From the NCBI RefSeq assembly GCF_000426305.1, contig NZ_AUFC01000001.1, positions 124,001-188,000 of the forward strand: a stretch of 64,000 nucleotides of DNA, read 5' to 3'. Position numbers and translations under genes: made by a program. The DNA is from Anaerovorax odorimutans DSM 5092 (GTDB taxonomy: Bacteria; Bacillota; Clostridia; Peptostreptococcales; Anaerovoracaceae). Below, in pieces: positions 47,876 to 55,998 of this stretch; the stretch's first letter is position 1, and every line of letters begins with the position of its first letter. The notes beneath the pieces were generated by a model. That model worked only from the letters and a program-made list of their open reading frames with translations, made no database searches and had not been told where the DNA came from.

Positions 47876-48595
47876 ATGGAAAAATTAAAATCACTAAATA
47901 AAATAAGTGTGGTTGGGGATTCAATTTTAAAAGGTGTTATTTATGATGAAGTAGCCGGAAGATATAAGTTTTTAAAGCAGAGCGCAGTTAGTGCTTTTGA
48001 AAAAATAAACCAAATTGCAGTAATAAACTATTCTAAATTTGGAAGTACTGTTTCAAAAGGAATGGAAAAATTAAATAAATTTATTGTAAAGGGTACGGAT
48101 GATTCAGAAGTTGTACTTATTGAATTTGGTGGAAATGATTGTGATTTTGATTGGGACAAGATATTTTTAAATCCTTTTCAAAACCATTATCCAAATACTT
48201 CATACAGTAAATTTATAGAAACCATAAGTGATATGATCGAATCAGTTTTATCTGTTGGTAAAACTCCGGTTTTAATGAATCTTCCGCCTATTGATGCGGA
48301 CAGATATTTTAATTGGATTGTTAAAGGAGATGAAAATAAAGCAGAATTATTATTGAAGTTTTTAGGTGATAAAAATTTTATTTATAGACATCAAGAACTA
48401 TATTCTAGAGCAATAGAACATATAGCAAAAATTAAAGATATATACGTTATTAATGTCAGAGATAAATTTTTGTCTATTCCTCGATATAGTGATTATCTTT
48501 GTGCTGATGGAATACACCCAAATGAAAAAGGTCAAGAAGTAATAAAAACTGCATTTTTGAATGCTTATAAAGAAAGAGTATTATTAAATATATAA
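47876..48595 (+). CDS. SGNH/GDSL-family hydrolase
   Basis: 239 residues. The nucleophile block VVGDSILKG, an oxyanion Gly/Asn block with EFGGNDCDFDWD, and the DGIHPNEKG His/Asp block are all present, so an active esterase or lipase is expected. No signal peptide is seen; it should be cytoplasmic. Substrate unknown; small acyl esters or carbohydrate acetyl groups are common for the family. GGGGTG lies before the ATG. Confidence 0.88.
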   Translation: MEKLKSLNKISVVGDSILKGVIYDEVAGRYKFLKQSAVSAFEKINQIAVINYSKFGSTVSKGMEKLNKFIVKGTDDSEVVLIEFGGNDCDFDWDKIFLNPFQNHYPNTSYSKFIETISDMIESVLSVGKTPVLMNLPPIDADRYFNWIVKGDENKAELLLKFLGDKNFIYRHQELYSRAIEHIAKIKDIYVINVRDKFLSIPRYSDYLCADGIHPNEKGQEVIKTAFLNAYKERVLLNI

Positions 48596-48613
48596 ATATA
48601 TATGGAGGAATAA

Positions 48614-49921
48614 GTGGTAAAATTCAATGATGAAAATGAGATAATAAAAGAGGATGAATGTAGAGCAATATTGGTAGGAGTTCAGATTGATGAAGATATT
48701 TCTTATTATATGAAAGAACTTTGGGGTCTTGCCGAAGCTGTGGGAATTGTTGTCCTTGGAGAGATGGTACAAAATAAAGAAAAACCAAATAGTGCTACCT
48801 TTATTGGAAAAGGCAAAGTCGATGAGTTATTGGAATTATGTGAAAATATGGAAGCAGATACTGTTATTTTTAATAATGAGCTTTCAGGTATGCAAATAAG
48901 AAATTTAGAGGAGAGATTAGGACTTAGAGTTATTGATAGAACAATTCTTATATTGGATATATTTGCTAAAAGAGCTGTTTCAAGAGAAGGAAAGCTTCAA
49001 GTAGAATTGGCTCAACTTCAATATCGTTTACCAAGACTTATTGGTTTTGGGAAATCTCTTTCCCGTTTAGGTGGAGGAATAGGTACTAGGGGACCCGGAG
49101 AAAAAAAGTTAGAAACAGACAGAAGGCATATTTCCAAAAGAATGGATGATATAAAAAAAGAATTAAAGGAAATAAAAAATAATAGAGGTGTACAAAGAGC
49201 CAGAAGAGAAAAATCTGAAATACCTGTTGTTGCTTTAGTAGGTTATACGAATTCAGGGAAATCAGCAATAATGAATAAATTTTTGCAAATGACTGAGAAG
49301 GATGAAAAAGTTGTTTTTGAAGAGAATATGTTGTTTGCTACTTTAGATACATCTCATAGAAAAATAAAATTAGATAAAAATTATGAATTTATTCTAGCAG
49401 ATACAGTTGGATTTGTAAGTAAATTACCGCATGCGCTTATAAAAGCTTTTAAATCTACTTTAGAAGAAGTTGTCTATGCAGATTTATTATTGCATATTGT
49501 GGATTCTTCCTATGAAAATAATAATTTCCACATTGAAGTAACAAATTCGGTTCTAAAAGAAATTGGTGCAGATGATAAGGAAAAGATTATTGTATATAAT
49601 AAAATGGATTTATTATCAAATGAGGATTGTATTTCTTTGTGTGGAGGAAAGAATATATGTATTTCTGCAAAGCGTGGAGACAATATGGAACTTCTCATAG
49701 ATGTTATTAAAGAAAAATTGTTTTCAGATAGAGTTAGTGTTAATATGCTGATTCCTTTTGACAGAGGAGATATCTCCTCATATCTTTGTAACAAGTGTAA
49801 AGTTATATTTATGGATTATGAAGAAAATGGGACAAAATTTAAAGTTGAATTATCAAAAGCTGATTTTAACAGATTAAATCACTTTATTGTTAAAAATAAT
49901 AAAGGAGGACAAGACCAATGA
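48614..49921 (+). CDS. hflX: GTPase HflX
   Basis: 435 residues. HflX splits stalled or idle 70S ribosomes. The N-terminal HflX domain (GLAEAVGIVVLGEMVQNKEK, NPELSGMQ-like NNELSGMQIRNLEERL) and a helical linker (KLQVELAQLQYRLPRLIG) precede the G domain with G1 GYTNSGKS, G3 DTVGF and G4 NKMD. The start is GTG with GGAGG upstream; no ATG is available. It overlaps the next gene as ATGA. Confidence 0.94.
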   Translation: MVKFNDENEIIKEDECRAILVGVQIDEDISYYMKELWGLAEAVGIVVLGEMVQNKEKPNSATFIGKGKVDELLELCENMEADTVIFNNELSGMQIRNLEERLGLRVIDRTILILDIFAKRAVSREGKLQVELAQLQYRLPRLIGFGKSLSRLGGGIGTRGPGEKKLETDRRHISKRMDDIKKELKEIKNNRGVQRARREKSEIPVVALVGYTNSGKSAIMNKFLQMTEKDEKVVFEENMLFATLDTSHRKIKLDKNYEFILADTVGFVSKLPHALIKAFKSTLEEVVYADLLLHIVDSSYENNNFHIEVTNSVLKEIGADDKEKIIVYNKMDLLSNEDCISLCGGKNICISAKRGDNMELLIDVIKEKLFSDRVSVNMLIPFDRGDISSYLCNKCKVIFMDYEENGTKFKVELSKADFNRLNHFIVKNNKGGQDQ

Positions 49922-50544
49922 TTCTTTATAAAACAGTCTTGGATGAAGGAATGGCAGAACAAATAATAGAGAAATCTAGGTTTATTGCTCATGTAAAACA
50001 TGTGGAAACTAAAGATGAAGCAGAATCTTTTTTTTCTGAAATCAAAACTAAACATAAATCAGCTACACATAATGTCCCTGCTTATGTAATTGGAGATAAA
50101 TTTCAATTACAATGGGCAAGCGATGATGGTGAACCTCAAGGGACATCGGGAGCTCCTATCATTCAAATGCTTGTAAAAGAAGGTATCACAAATGTTGCTG
50201 TAATTGTAACCAGGTATTTTGGAGGAATCAAATTAGGTACAGGCGGATTGGTTAGAGCATATACAGGAACAGCAAAACTGGTGCTTGATGAAGTTGGAAA
50301 ATATTCAGCAAAAGAGATGATGACTCTTACTGTGAAAATTGACTATACATATCATGGAAAAATACAGAATATGGCTGAAAATAATGATTTCTTTAAGATT
50401 ATTAAAACCATATATGAAGATAAAATTATATTAGAATTATATGTAAATATTGAAAGCACTGATGAATTAAAAGTTTTGTTATCTAATATTACTTCAGGGA
50501 ATTATTTATTATTATATGAGGATAAAAAAATAGTGTATATTTAG
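49918..50544 (+). CDS. YigZ/IMPACT-family protein
   Basis: 208 residues. The N-terminal UPF0029 (IMPACT) domain is clear: KSRFIAHVKHV, SATHNVPAYVIG, DDGEPQGTSGAPI and VTRYFGGIKLGTGGLVRAY. A DUF1949-like C-terminal domain follows. The family is tied to translational control but has no settled biochemical role. It is coupled by ATGA overlap to hflX, another ribosome-linked gene. Confidence 0.92.
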   Translation: MILYKTVLDEGMAEQIIEKSRFIAHVKHVETKDEAESFFSEIKTKHKSATHNVPAYVIGDKFQLQWASDDGEPQGTSGAPIIQMLVKEGITNVAVIVTRYFGGIKLGTGGLVRAYTGTAKLVLDEVGKYSAKEMMTLTVKIDYTYHGKIQNMAENNDFFKIIKTIYEDKIILELYVNIESTDELKVLLSNITSGNYLLLYEDKKIVYI

Positions 50545-50603
50545 TTATAAATGCTATTTTAAGCATAATATAGAAATTCTTTTTGTAAATTGTAGTATTT
50601 TAG

Positions 50604-50632
50604 TTGACATTGTAAATTTCCTGTGCTAAGAT
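50604..50632 (+). promoter_or_regulatory. tRNA-operon promoter P1
   Basis: TTGACA-17-TAAGAT, 37 nt before tRNA-Asn. Confidence 0.8.
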
Positions 50633-50668
50633 AAAACACGGCTCACAAAAAAGGGCATGATAATTTGT

Positions 50669-50743
50669 TCCAAGGTAGCTCAATGGTGGAGCACTCGGCT
50701 GTTAACCGATAGGCTGTGGGTTCGAGCCCCACCCTTGGAGCCA
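50669..50743 (+). tRNA. tRNA-Asn (GTT)
   Basis: Full cloverleaf: acceptor TCCAAGG/CCTTGGA, anticodon loop CTGTTAA, T-loop TTCGAGC, discriminator G, encoded CCA. First gene of the sixteen-tRNA array. Confidence 0.97.
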
Positions 50744-50766
50744 AATAAAAAAAATGAAAAAAAGTG

Positions 50767-50795
50767 TTGACAAGTAAAGAAAAATGCTGTATATT
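50767..50795 (+). promoter_or_regulatory. tRNA-operon promoter P2
   Basis: TTGACA-17-TATATT, between tRNA-Asn and tRNA-Val. Confidence 0.75.
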
Positions 50796-50871
50796 AAATG
50801 AGCGTCTTAAAACACAACAAACGCAAATTAAAACATGAAAATACAAAATAAAAATAAAAATAAAAAAAGCC

Positions 50872-50900
50872 TTGACAACGAAAAACAAATACTATATAAT
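50872..50900 (+). promoter_or_regulatory. tRNA-operon promoter P3
   Basis: TTGACA-17-TATAAT, a perfect sigma-A consensus, 48 nt before tRNA-Val. It drives the other fifteen tRNAs. Confidence 0.88.
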
Positions 50901-50948
50901 ATATAAACGTGTCAAGTAAAAAATAAGACAAGAACAAGAAACATACCG

Positions 50949-51024
50949 GGGCGCATAGCTCAGCTGGGAGAGCACCTGCCTTACAAGCAGGGGGTCATAG
51001 GTTCGAGCCCTATTGCGCCCACCA
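50949..51024 (+). tRNA. tRNA-Val (TAC)
   Basis: Acceptor GGGCGCA/TGCGCCC, anticodon loop CTTACAA, encoded CCA. Confidence 0.97.
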
Positions 51025-51031
51025 ATTTCAT

Positions 51032-51108
51032 GGCCTGGTAGTTCAGTTGGTTAGAATGCCAGCCTGTCACGCTGGAGGTCGTCGGTTCGAGCCCGATCCA
51101 GGTCGCCA
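51032..51108 (+). tRNA. tRNA-Asp (GTC)
   Basis: Acceptor GGCCTGG/CCAGGTC (one G-T pair), anticodon loop CTGTCAC, discriminator G, encoded CCA. Confidence 0.97.
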
Positions 51109-51151
51109 ATTTAACATTTTATAACATTTTATTATTAAAGCAATATATTTT

Positions 51152-51226
51152 GCTGGTGTGGCTCAACGGTAGAGCAGCTGATTTGTAATCAGCAGGTTGG
51201 GGGTTCGATTCCCTCCACCAGCTCCA
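51152..51226 (+). tRNA. tRNA-Thr (TGT)
   Basis: Acceptor GCTGGTG/CACCAGC, anticodon loop TTTGTAA, encoded CCA. Confidence 0.97.
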
Positions 51227-51244
51227 TTATTCTAAATATTATTT

Positions 51245-51329
51245 GGAGGGATTCCCGAGTGGCCAAAGGGGGCGGACTGTAAATCCGTTAGCTGAGCTTT
51301 CGGTGGTTCGAATCCACCTCCCTCCACCA
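51245..51329 (+). tRNA. tRNA-Tyr (GTA)
   Basis: Class II tRNA with long variable arm. Acceptor GGAGGGA/TCCCTCC, anticodon loop CTGTAAA, encoded CCA. Confidence 0.97.
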
Positions 51330-51337
51330 ATTTATAC

Positions 51338-51412
51338 GCGGAAGTGGCTCAGGGGTAGAGCATCGCCTTGCCAAGGCGAGGGTCGCGAGTTCGAATCTCG
51401 TCTTCCGCTCCA
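51338..51412 (+). tRNA. tRNA-Gly (GCC)
   Basis: Acceptor GCGGAAG/CTTCCGC, anticodon loop TTGCCAA, encoded CCA. Confidence 0.97.
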
Positions 51413-51417
51413 ATTTT

Positions 51418-51491
51418 GCGGATGTAGTTCAATGGTAGAACTTCAGCCTTCCAAGCTGATAGTGTGAGTTCGATTCTCATCATCCGCTCCA
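51418..51491 (+). tRNA. tRNA-Gly (TCC)
   Basis: Acceptor GCGGATG/CATCCGC, anticodon loop CTTCCAA, encoded CCA. Confidence 0.97.
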
Positions 51492-51497
51492 TTTTAA

Positions 51498-51574
51498 GGG
51501 CTCATAGCTCAGCTGGATAGAGCAACGGCCTTCTAAGCCGTTTGTCCGGGGTTCGAATCCCTGTGGGCTCACCA
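51498..51574 (+). tRNA. tRNA-Arg (TCT)
   Basis: Acceptor GGGCTCA/TGGGCTC (two G-T pairs), anticodon loop CTTCTAA, encoded CCA. Confidence 0.96.
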
Positions 51575-51591
51575 TTTATTTTTTTAGAGAA

Positions 51592-51667
51592 TGGGGTATA
51601 GCCAAGCCGGTAAGGCAACGGACTTTGACTCCGTCATGCGTAGGTTCGAGTCCTGCTACCCCAGCCA
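51592..51667 (+). tRNA. tRNA-Gln (TTG)
   Basis: Acceptor TGGGGTA/TACCCCA, anticodon loop CTTTGAC, discriminator G, encoded CCA. Confidence 0.97.
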
Positions 51668-51671
51668 TTTT

Positions 51672-51747
51672 GACCCATTAGCTCAGTCGGTAGAGCACTT
51701 GACTTTTAATCAAGGTGTCCCGCGTTCGAACCGCGGATGGGTCACCA
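51672..51747 (+). tRNA. tRNA-Lys (TTT)
   Basis: Acceptor GACCCAT/ATGGGTC, anticodon loop CTTTTAA, encoded CCA. Confidence 0.97.
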
Positions 51748-51776
51748 ATTTAATAATAAGTAGTAGAACTCATTGT

Positions 51777-51865
<89 letters not shown>

Positions 51866-51894
51866 TATTTGAATAATAGGATCGAAACTCATTT

Positions 51895-51986
51895 GGAGAA
51901 GTACTCAAGTAGGCTGAAGAGGACGGTTTGCTAAACCGTTAGACCGGGCAACTGGTGCATGGGTTCGAATCCCATCTTCTCCGCCA
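51895..51986 (+). tRNA. tRNA-Ser (GCT)
   Basis: Class II tRNA with long variable arm. Acceptor GGAGAAG/CTTCTCC, anticodon loop TTGCTAA, discriminator G, encoded CCA. Confidence 0.97.
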
Positions 51987-51994
51987 TATGATAT

Positions 51995-52070
51995 AGGGGT
52001 ATAGCTCAGTTGGTAGAGCGATAGTCTCCAAAACTATGCGCCGTGGGTTCAAGTCCTACTACCCCTGCCA
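51995..52070 (+). tRNA. tRNA-Trp (CCA)
   Basis: Acceptor AGGGGTA/TACCCCT, anticodon loop CTCCAAA, discriminator G, encoded CCA. Confidence 0.97.
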
Positions 52071-52094
52071 AATAAATAATAATAATGCACTTAT

Positions 52095-52171
52095 CGGGGT
52101 GTAGCGCAGCTTGGTAGCGCAACTGGTTTGGGACCAGTGGGCCGCGGGTTCAAATCCTGCCACCCCGACCA
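52095..52171 (+). tRNA. tRNA-Pro (TGG)
   Basis: Acceptor CGGGGTG/CACCCCG, anticodon loop TTTGGGA, encoded CCA. Confidence 0.97.
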
Positions 52172-52182
52172 TTTAATAATAA

Positions 52183-52259
52183 GGGCCATTAGCTCAGTTG
52201 GTCAGAGCGTCCGGCTCATAACCGGCAGGTCCGGGGTTCAAGTCCCTGATGGCCCACCA
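52183..52259 (+). tRNA. tRNA with CAT anticodon: elongator Met or Ile2
   Basis: Acceptor GGGCCAT/ATGGCCC is fully paired at 1-72, so it is not the initiator. Anticodon loop CTCATAA. Elongator Met and tRNA-Ile(lysidine, read as CAT) cannot be separated by eye. Encoded CCA. Confidence 0.9.
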
Positions 52260-52273
52260 AAAATATATTATAT

Positions 52274-52349
52274 GCCCAGATAGCTCAGTAGGTAGAGCAG
52301 AGGACTGAAAATCCTCGTGTCCTTGGTTCAATTCCGAGTCTGGGCACCA
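52274..52349 (+). tRNA. tRNA-Phe (GAA)
   Basis: Acceptor GCCCAGA/TCTGGGC, anticodon loop CTGAAAA, encoded CCA. Last gene of the array. Confidence 0.97.
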
Positions 52350-52360
52350 TAATCTTTATA

Positions 52361-52403
52361 AAAGGTAGTCGCTTGCAGACGTATGTCCGAGGGGCTATTT
52401 TTT
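52361..52403 (+). terminator. Terminator of the tRNA array
   Basis: TAGTC (about 52366) can pair with GGCTA (about 52393) around an inner GAC/GTC stem; a run of seven T residues follows. Confidence 0.7.
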
Positions 52404-52481
52404 TAATTTGTCCTTTTATTATGATTGATTTTATATAATGTTTGTCTTAGAATAATTAGTATAAGAAGAGGAGGAGTTGCA

Positions 52482-53063
52482 ATGGCTCAATTATATTATA
52501 GATATAGTACAATGAATGCAGGAAAATCAATAGAATTGATTAAAGTTGCATATAATTATGAAGAAAGAGGGAAAAACGTATTAGTTTTGGCTCCAAGTGT
52601 TGACGATAGATATGAGCTGGGATATATTACTTCAAGAATCGGTGTATCAAGGAAAGCTGATATGATTGATAGTGACTCTAATATCTTAGAACTATTTATG
52701 AAAAAAAATCGAGAAAAGAAAATAGATTGTGTTTTGATTGATGAATGTCAGTTTTTAAAAAAGCATCATGTACAGGAACTTGTTGAAATTGTAGATAGCT
52801 GTGATGTTCCTGTTCTTGCATATGGATTAAAAAATGATTTTAAAAATGAACTATTTGAAGGTTCATATTATATGCTTGTATATGCAGATAAAATAGAGGA
52901 AATAAAGACAATATGCTGGTGTGGAAGGAAAGCTACTATGGTTGCAAGAATTGTTGACGGTAAATTCGTTAAAACAGGAGAACAGATAGTAGTAGGCGGC
53001 AATGATATGTATATATCTCTTTGCAGAAAGCATTATAATGATGGTAGATTAGGAGAAGATTAA
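52482..53063 (+). CDS. tdk: Thymidine kinase
   Basis: 193 residues from the ATG at 52482, with AGGAGG 7 nt upstream; the frame is open to 52425 but without a ribosome-binding site. It phosphorylates thymidine for salvage to dTTP. Type II TK: P-loop STMNAGKS (9-16), Walker B VLIDECQF with the catalytic Glu, the lasso-region zinc Cys (ICWCGRKATM, then C-x2-H), and QIVVGGNDMYISLC near the C-terminus. Confidence 0.95.
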   Translation: MAQLYYRYSTMNAGKSIELIKVAYNYEERGKNVLVLAPSVDDRYELGYITSRIGVSRKADMIDSDSNILELFMKKNREKKIDCVLIDECQFLKKHHVQELVEIVDSCDVPVLAYGLKNDFKNELFEGSYYMLVYADKIEEIKTICWCGRKATMVARIVDGKFVKTGEQIVVGGNDMYISLCRKHYNDGRLGED

Positions 53064-53074
53064 TAGCAGGAAGC

Positions 53075-53104
53075 AGGCTGACATAATATAGTCAGCCTCT
53101 TTTT
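53075..53104. terminator. Intrinsic terminator after tdk
   Basis: AGGCTGAC (53075-53082) pairs with GTCAGCCT (53091-53098), followed by CTTTTTAT. It lies between convergent genes. Confidence 0.85.
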
Positions 53105-53120
53105 ATGTTATTTATAAAAA

Positions 53121-54023
53121 TTATTTTTCTAATCTTTTACCTTGATATGACTGCCTTTCTTTGAACTCTTTATTAACTCCATTTAGTATGGTACGTTTTT
53201 CATAACTCCATTCGGGTGCAATAAGCAGATGTCTTGGAGCATCAGCCGTAATTCTGTGTATAGTAATATTTTGTGGAACAATTTCCAATGCATCTACAAC
53301 CAAGTTAATATATTCCTTTTTTGTTGGTATATGAATTTTATCAGGATAAAATTCAACAAGTTTAGTATTTTTTAAAACATTCATAAGATGTATTTTAATA
53401 CCGAATATATTTTTATCACAAACATACTTGAGAGATTCAAGCATTTGTTTTTTATCTTCACCTGGAAGTCCAAAAATTAAGTGCACTACGGTTTTTATAT
53501 TTAATCTAGATAAATTTTCAATAGCTTTATCAAAAGTAGATAATGGATAACATCTGTTGATTAAATTAGCAGTTTCTTCGTGCATGGTTTGAAGGCCTAG
53601 TTCTACCCATAAAAAATTCTTTTTGTTAATTTCATCTAAAAGGCATAAAACTTCGTCAGATAAGCAGTCTGGACGTGTTGCAATGGCTATACCTATAACA
53701 TTTGGATAACTAAGAGCTTCGTAATATTTTTCCCTTAATATTTCAATAGGGGCATATGTATTTGTATGACTTTGAAAGTAGGCAATATATTTTCCTGAGG
53801 GCCATTTCTTAGATAAGAGTTTAATTTGATCAGGAATATTACTGGCAAAATCCCCAGAACCTTCTGATGAACAAAAAATACAACCATCAATTCCTTTTGT
53901 GCCATCCCTGTTTGGACATGTAAAACCACCATCTAAGGATAATTTTATAATTTTACACCCAAATTTTTCTTTTAAATAATTTCCTATAGAATTAAAATAA
54001 CTATTTACAAATATATTTGACAT
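53121..54023 (-). CDS. Radical SAM protein of the YhcC family
   Basis: 300 residues. The radical SAM cluster motif is C36-x11-C48-x2-C51 (FTCPNRDGTKGIDGCIFC). GIAIATRPDCL, WVELGLQTMHEETANLINR and HLIFGLPGEDKKQM are typical of the YhcC/TIGR01212 group, close to the Elp3 branch of radical SAM enzymes. Reaction unknown. It is convergent to tdk and divergent from queH. Confidence 0.92.
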   Translation of the reverse strand: MSNIFVNSYFNSIGNYLKEKFGCKIIKLSLDGGFTCPNRDGTKGIDGCIFCSSEGSGDFASNIPDQIKLLSKKWPSGKYIAYFQSHTNTYAPIEILREKYYEALSYPNVIGIAIATRPDCLSDEVLCLLDEINKKNFLWVELGLQTMHEETANLINRCYPLSTFDKAIENLSRLNIKTVVHLIFGLPGEDKKQMLESLKYVCDKNIFGIKIHLMNVLKNTKLVEFYPDKIHIPTKKEYINLVVDALEIVPQNITIHRITADAPRHLLIAPEWSYEKRTILNGVNKEFKERQSYQGKRLEK

Positions 54024-54080
54024 ATTATTTCCTTACCTTTAAATTGCTAATAAAAATGTATTACATTTATAGTGATGTGC

Positions 54081-54109
54081 TTTGCAGTTTTATAAATCTA
54101 TGATATAAT
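54081..54109 (+). promoter_or_regulatory. Promoter of queH-asnA
   Basis: TTTGCA-17-TATAAT, with an extended TG at -14. Transcription would start near 54116. Confidence 0.7.
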
Positions 54110-54159
54110 ATTTTGTCATAAATGTGAAGATATTTTATGAAGAAAGAAGAACGTTAGAA

Positions 54160-54846
54160 ATGAAAAAATGCAAAGAAAATAGTTGTATGAATTCTCATTG
54201 TGAGATAAGAAATTTAAACAACGATAGTTATATTAGTATAAATGATTTAGATGATGTAAGTGTTATAAAGCCCCAATTATTGCTGCATAGCTGTTGTGGT
54301 CCTTGCAGTACTTCAGTCATTGAAAAGTTAGTTTACTCTTATGATATAACTGTATTCTTTTATAACCCGAATATTACAGATACAGAAGAATACAAGAGGC
54401 GTAAAGATGCTCAAATTTCATTTATAAATCAATATAACGGAAGTAAAGATTCTATTGGAAAAATTGCATTTATGGAAGGTTCTTATGATGTAGATGAATT
54501 TTATAAAGTATCTGCTGGATTGGAGAAAGAGCCTGAAGGCGGGAGAAGATGCGTAAAATGCTTTGAAATGAGGTTGGAAAAAACAGCTGAAACTGCAAGT
54601 CTTTCAGGTTATAATTATTTTGCAACAACATTAACCGTGAGCCCTTATAAAAATTATGCTATTATAAGTAAAATAGGAACTAAATTAGGAGTTAAATATG
54701 GGCTTGTTTTTTTAAATGAAGATTTTAAGAAAAAAGATGGTTATAAAAGATCAATAGAATTGTCTAAAAAATATAACCTGTATAGACAAAAATATTGCGG
54801 ATGTAAATTTGCACAAGGAGGAAAAATAAAATGTCAAAAGGATTAA
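54160..54846 (+). CDS. queH: Epoxyqueuosine reductase QueH
   Basis: 229 residues from the ATG at 54160; a GTG at 54124 would be only about 8 nt from the predicted transcript start, so I prefer the ATG. It converts epoxyqueuosine to queuosine at the tRNA wobble base. QueH uses an Fe-S cluster and needs no cobalamin, unlike QueG. Motifs are LLHSCCGPCSTSVIEKL, FFYNPNITDTEEY, RRCVKCFEMRLEKTAE and KYCGCKFA. It overlaps asnA by 16 nt. Confidence 0.9.
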   Translation: MKKCKENSCMNSHCEIRNLNNDSYISINDLDDVSVIKPQLLLHSCCGPCSTSVIEKLVYSYDITVFFYNPNITDTEEYKRRKDAQISFINQYNGSKDSIGKIAFMEGSYDVDEFYKVSAGLEKEPEGGRRCVKCFEMRLEKTAETASLSGYNYFATTLTVSPYKNYAIISKIGTKLGVKYGLVFLNEDFKKKDGYKRSIELSKKYNLYRQKYCGCKFAQGGKIKCQKD

Positions 54847-55844
54847 TAATACCAGAAGGTTATTCACCTGTAATTGAGTTTATGGAAAGTCAAAGAGCAA
54901 TTAAAAAGATTAAGGATTTTTTTCAGCAGGAGCTTGCTTATGGATTAAATCTTAGACGCGTTACTGCACCATTATTTGTTATTCCTGAAAGTGGACTAAA
55001 TGATAACTTAAATGGTTATGAAAGAACAGTAACTTTTACTTTAAAAGATATGAATGAGCAGAAAGTAGAAATTGTTCAGTCTTTGGCAAAATGGAAAAGA
55101 ATGGCTCTTGGAAAGTATAATGTAGAAGCTGGAAAAGGTATATATACTGATATGAATGCAATTAGAAGAGATGAAGAATTTGATAATCTACATTCAGTAT
55201 ATGTTGATCAATGGGATTGGGAAAAATCAATAAATAAAACAGATCGTACAGAAAAATATTTAAAAGAAACTGTAATTACTATATATAATGCTATAAAAAA
55301 TTTAGGAGATTATGTTAATAGATTATATAGAGATCTTCAAACAGAGCTCCCTAATGAAATATATTTTATAACTACTCAAGAACTTGAAGATAGATATCCT
55401 GATAAAACTCCAAAGGAGAGAGAAAATGCTATAGCAGAAGAAAAGAAGGCTGTTTTCATTATGAAGATTGGAGGAAAGCTGAATTCGGGAGAGAAGCATG
55501 ACGGAAGAGCACCAGATTATGATGATTGGGAATTAAACGGAGATATTGTATTATGGAATGAAGTTCTTTCTATTGCTTTTGAAATTTCTTCTATGGGAAT
55601 AAGAGTGGACGAAGAAGCAATGGAAAGACAATTAAAACTTGCAGACGCAATGGACAGAAAAGAATTTCCATTTCATAAGGCTATTTTAAATAAAGAACTG
55701 CCTTATAGTATAGGCGGAGGAATTGGACAATCCAGACTATGCATGTTCTTTTTAAGAAAAGCACACATTGGAGAAGTTCAAGTTTCAGTATGGCCTGAAG
55801 AAATGATAAAAGAATGTGAAGAAAATAATATATTTTTATTATAA
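54831..55844 (+). CDS. asnA: Aspartate-ammonia ligase (asparagine synthetase A)
   Basis: 337 residues, the usual size. It amidates aspartate with ammonia and ATP to asparagine. It is a class II tRNA-synthetase-like fold; visible motifs are LRRVTAPLFV, GLNDNLNGYERTV, KWKRMALGKY, YTDMNAIRRDEE, HSVYVDQWDWEK, and the C-terminal IGGGIGQSRLCMFFLRKAHIGEVQ (two runs). AGGAGG lies 9-10 nt before the ATG, inside queH. No glutamine amidotransferase domain is present. Confidence 0.95.
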   Translation: MSKGLIIPEGYSPVIEFMESQRAIKKIKDFFQQELAYGLNLRRVTAPLFVIPESGLNDNLNGYERTVTFTLKDMNEQKVEIVQSLAKWKRMALGKYNVEAGKGIYTDMNAIRRDEEFDNLHSVYVDQWDWEKSINKTDRTEKYLKETVITIYNAIKNLGDYVNRLYRDLQTELPNEIYFITTQELEDRYPDKTPKERENAIAEEKKAVFIMKIGGKLNSGEKHDGRAPDYDDWELNGDIVLWNEVLSIAFEISSMGIRVDEEAMERQLKLADAMDRKEFPFHKAILNKELPYSIGGGIGQSRLCMFFLRKAHIGEVQVSVWPEEMIKECEENNIFLL

Positions 55845-55892
55845 GAATTATATATTGAGATTGTAAATAATATCAAAGAAAGTATAAAAATA

Positions 55893-55925
55893 ATCGGCAG
55901 GGAATCATCTGATGAAACTGCCGAT
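55893..55925 (+). other. Hairpin in the priA upstream region
   Basis: ATCGGCAG (55893-55900) pairs with CTGCCGAT (55918-55925), with inner TCATC/GATGA. A weaker GCAAAT/ATTTGC stem follows at about 55930-55960 before a T-rich stretch. It may terminate asnA or lie in the priA leader: a promoter-like TTGTAA-16-TATAAA is at 55861-55888. Confidence 0.5.
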
Positions 55926-55998
55926 ATGTGCAAATAGAAATCTCTGATTACGTGATTTGCTCTTTCTTTATAATATTTAAACATAGATAAGGAATAAA

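Noticed and set aside
50643-50888. Minus-strand frame with RVGLEPTAYRLTAECSTIELPW
   Set aside because: It is the antisense of tRNA-Asn and its promoter region, a well-known false protein in databases.
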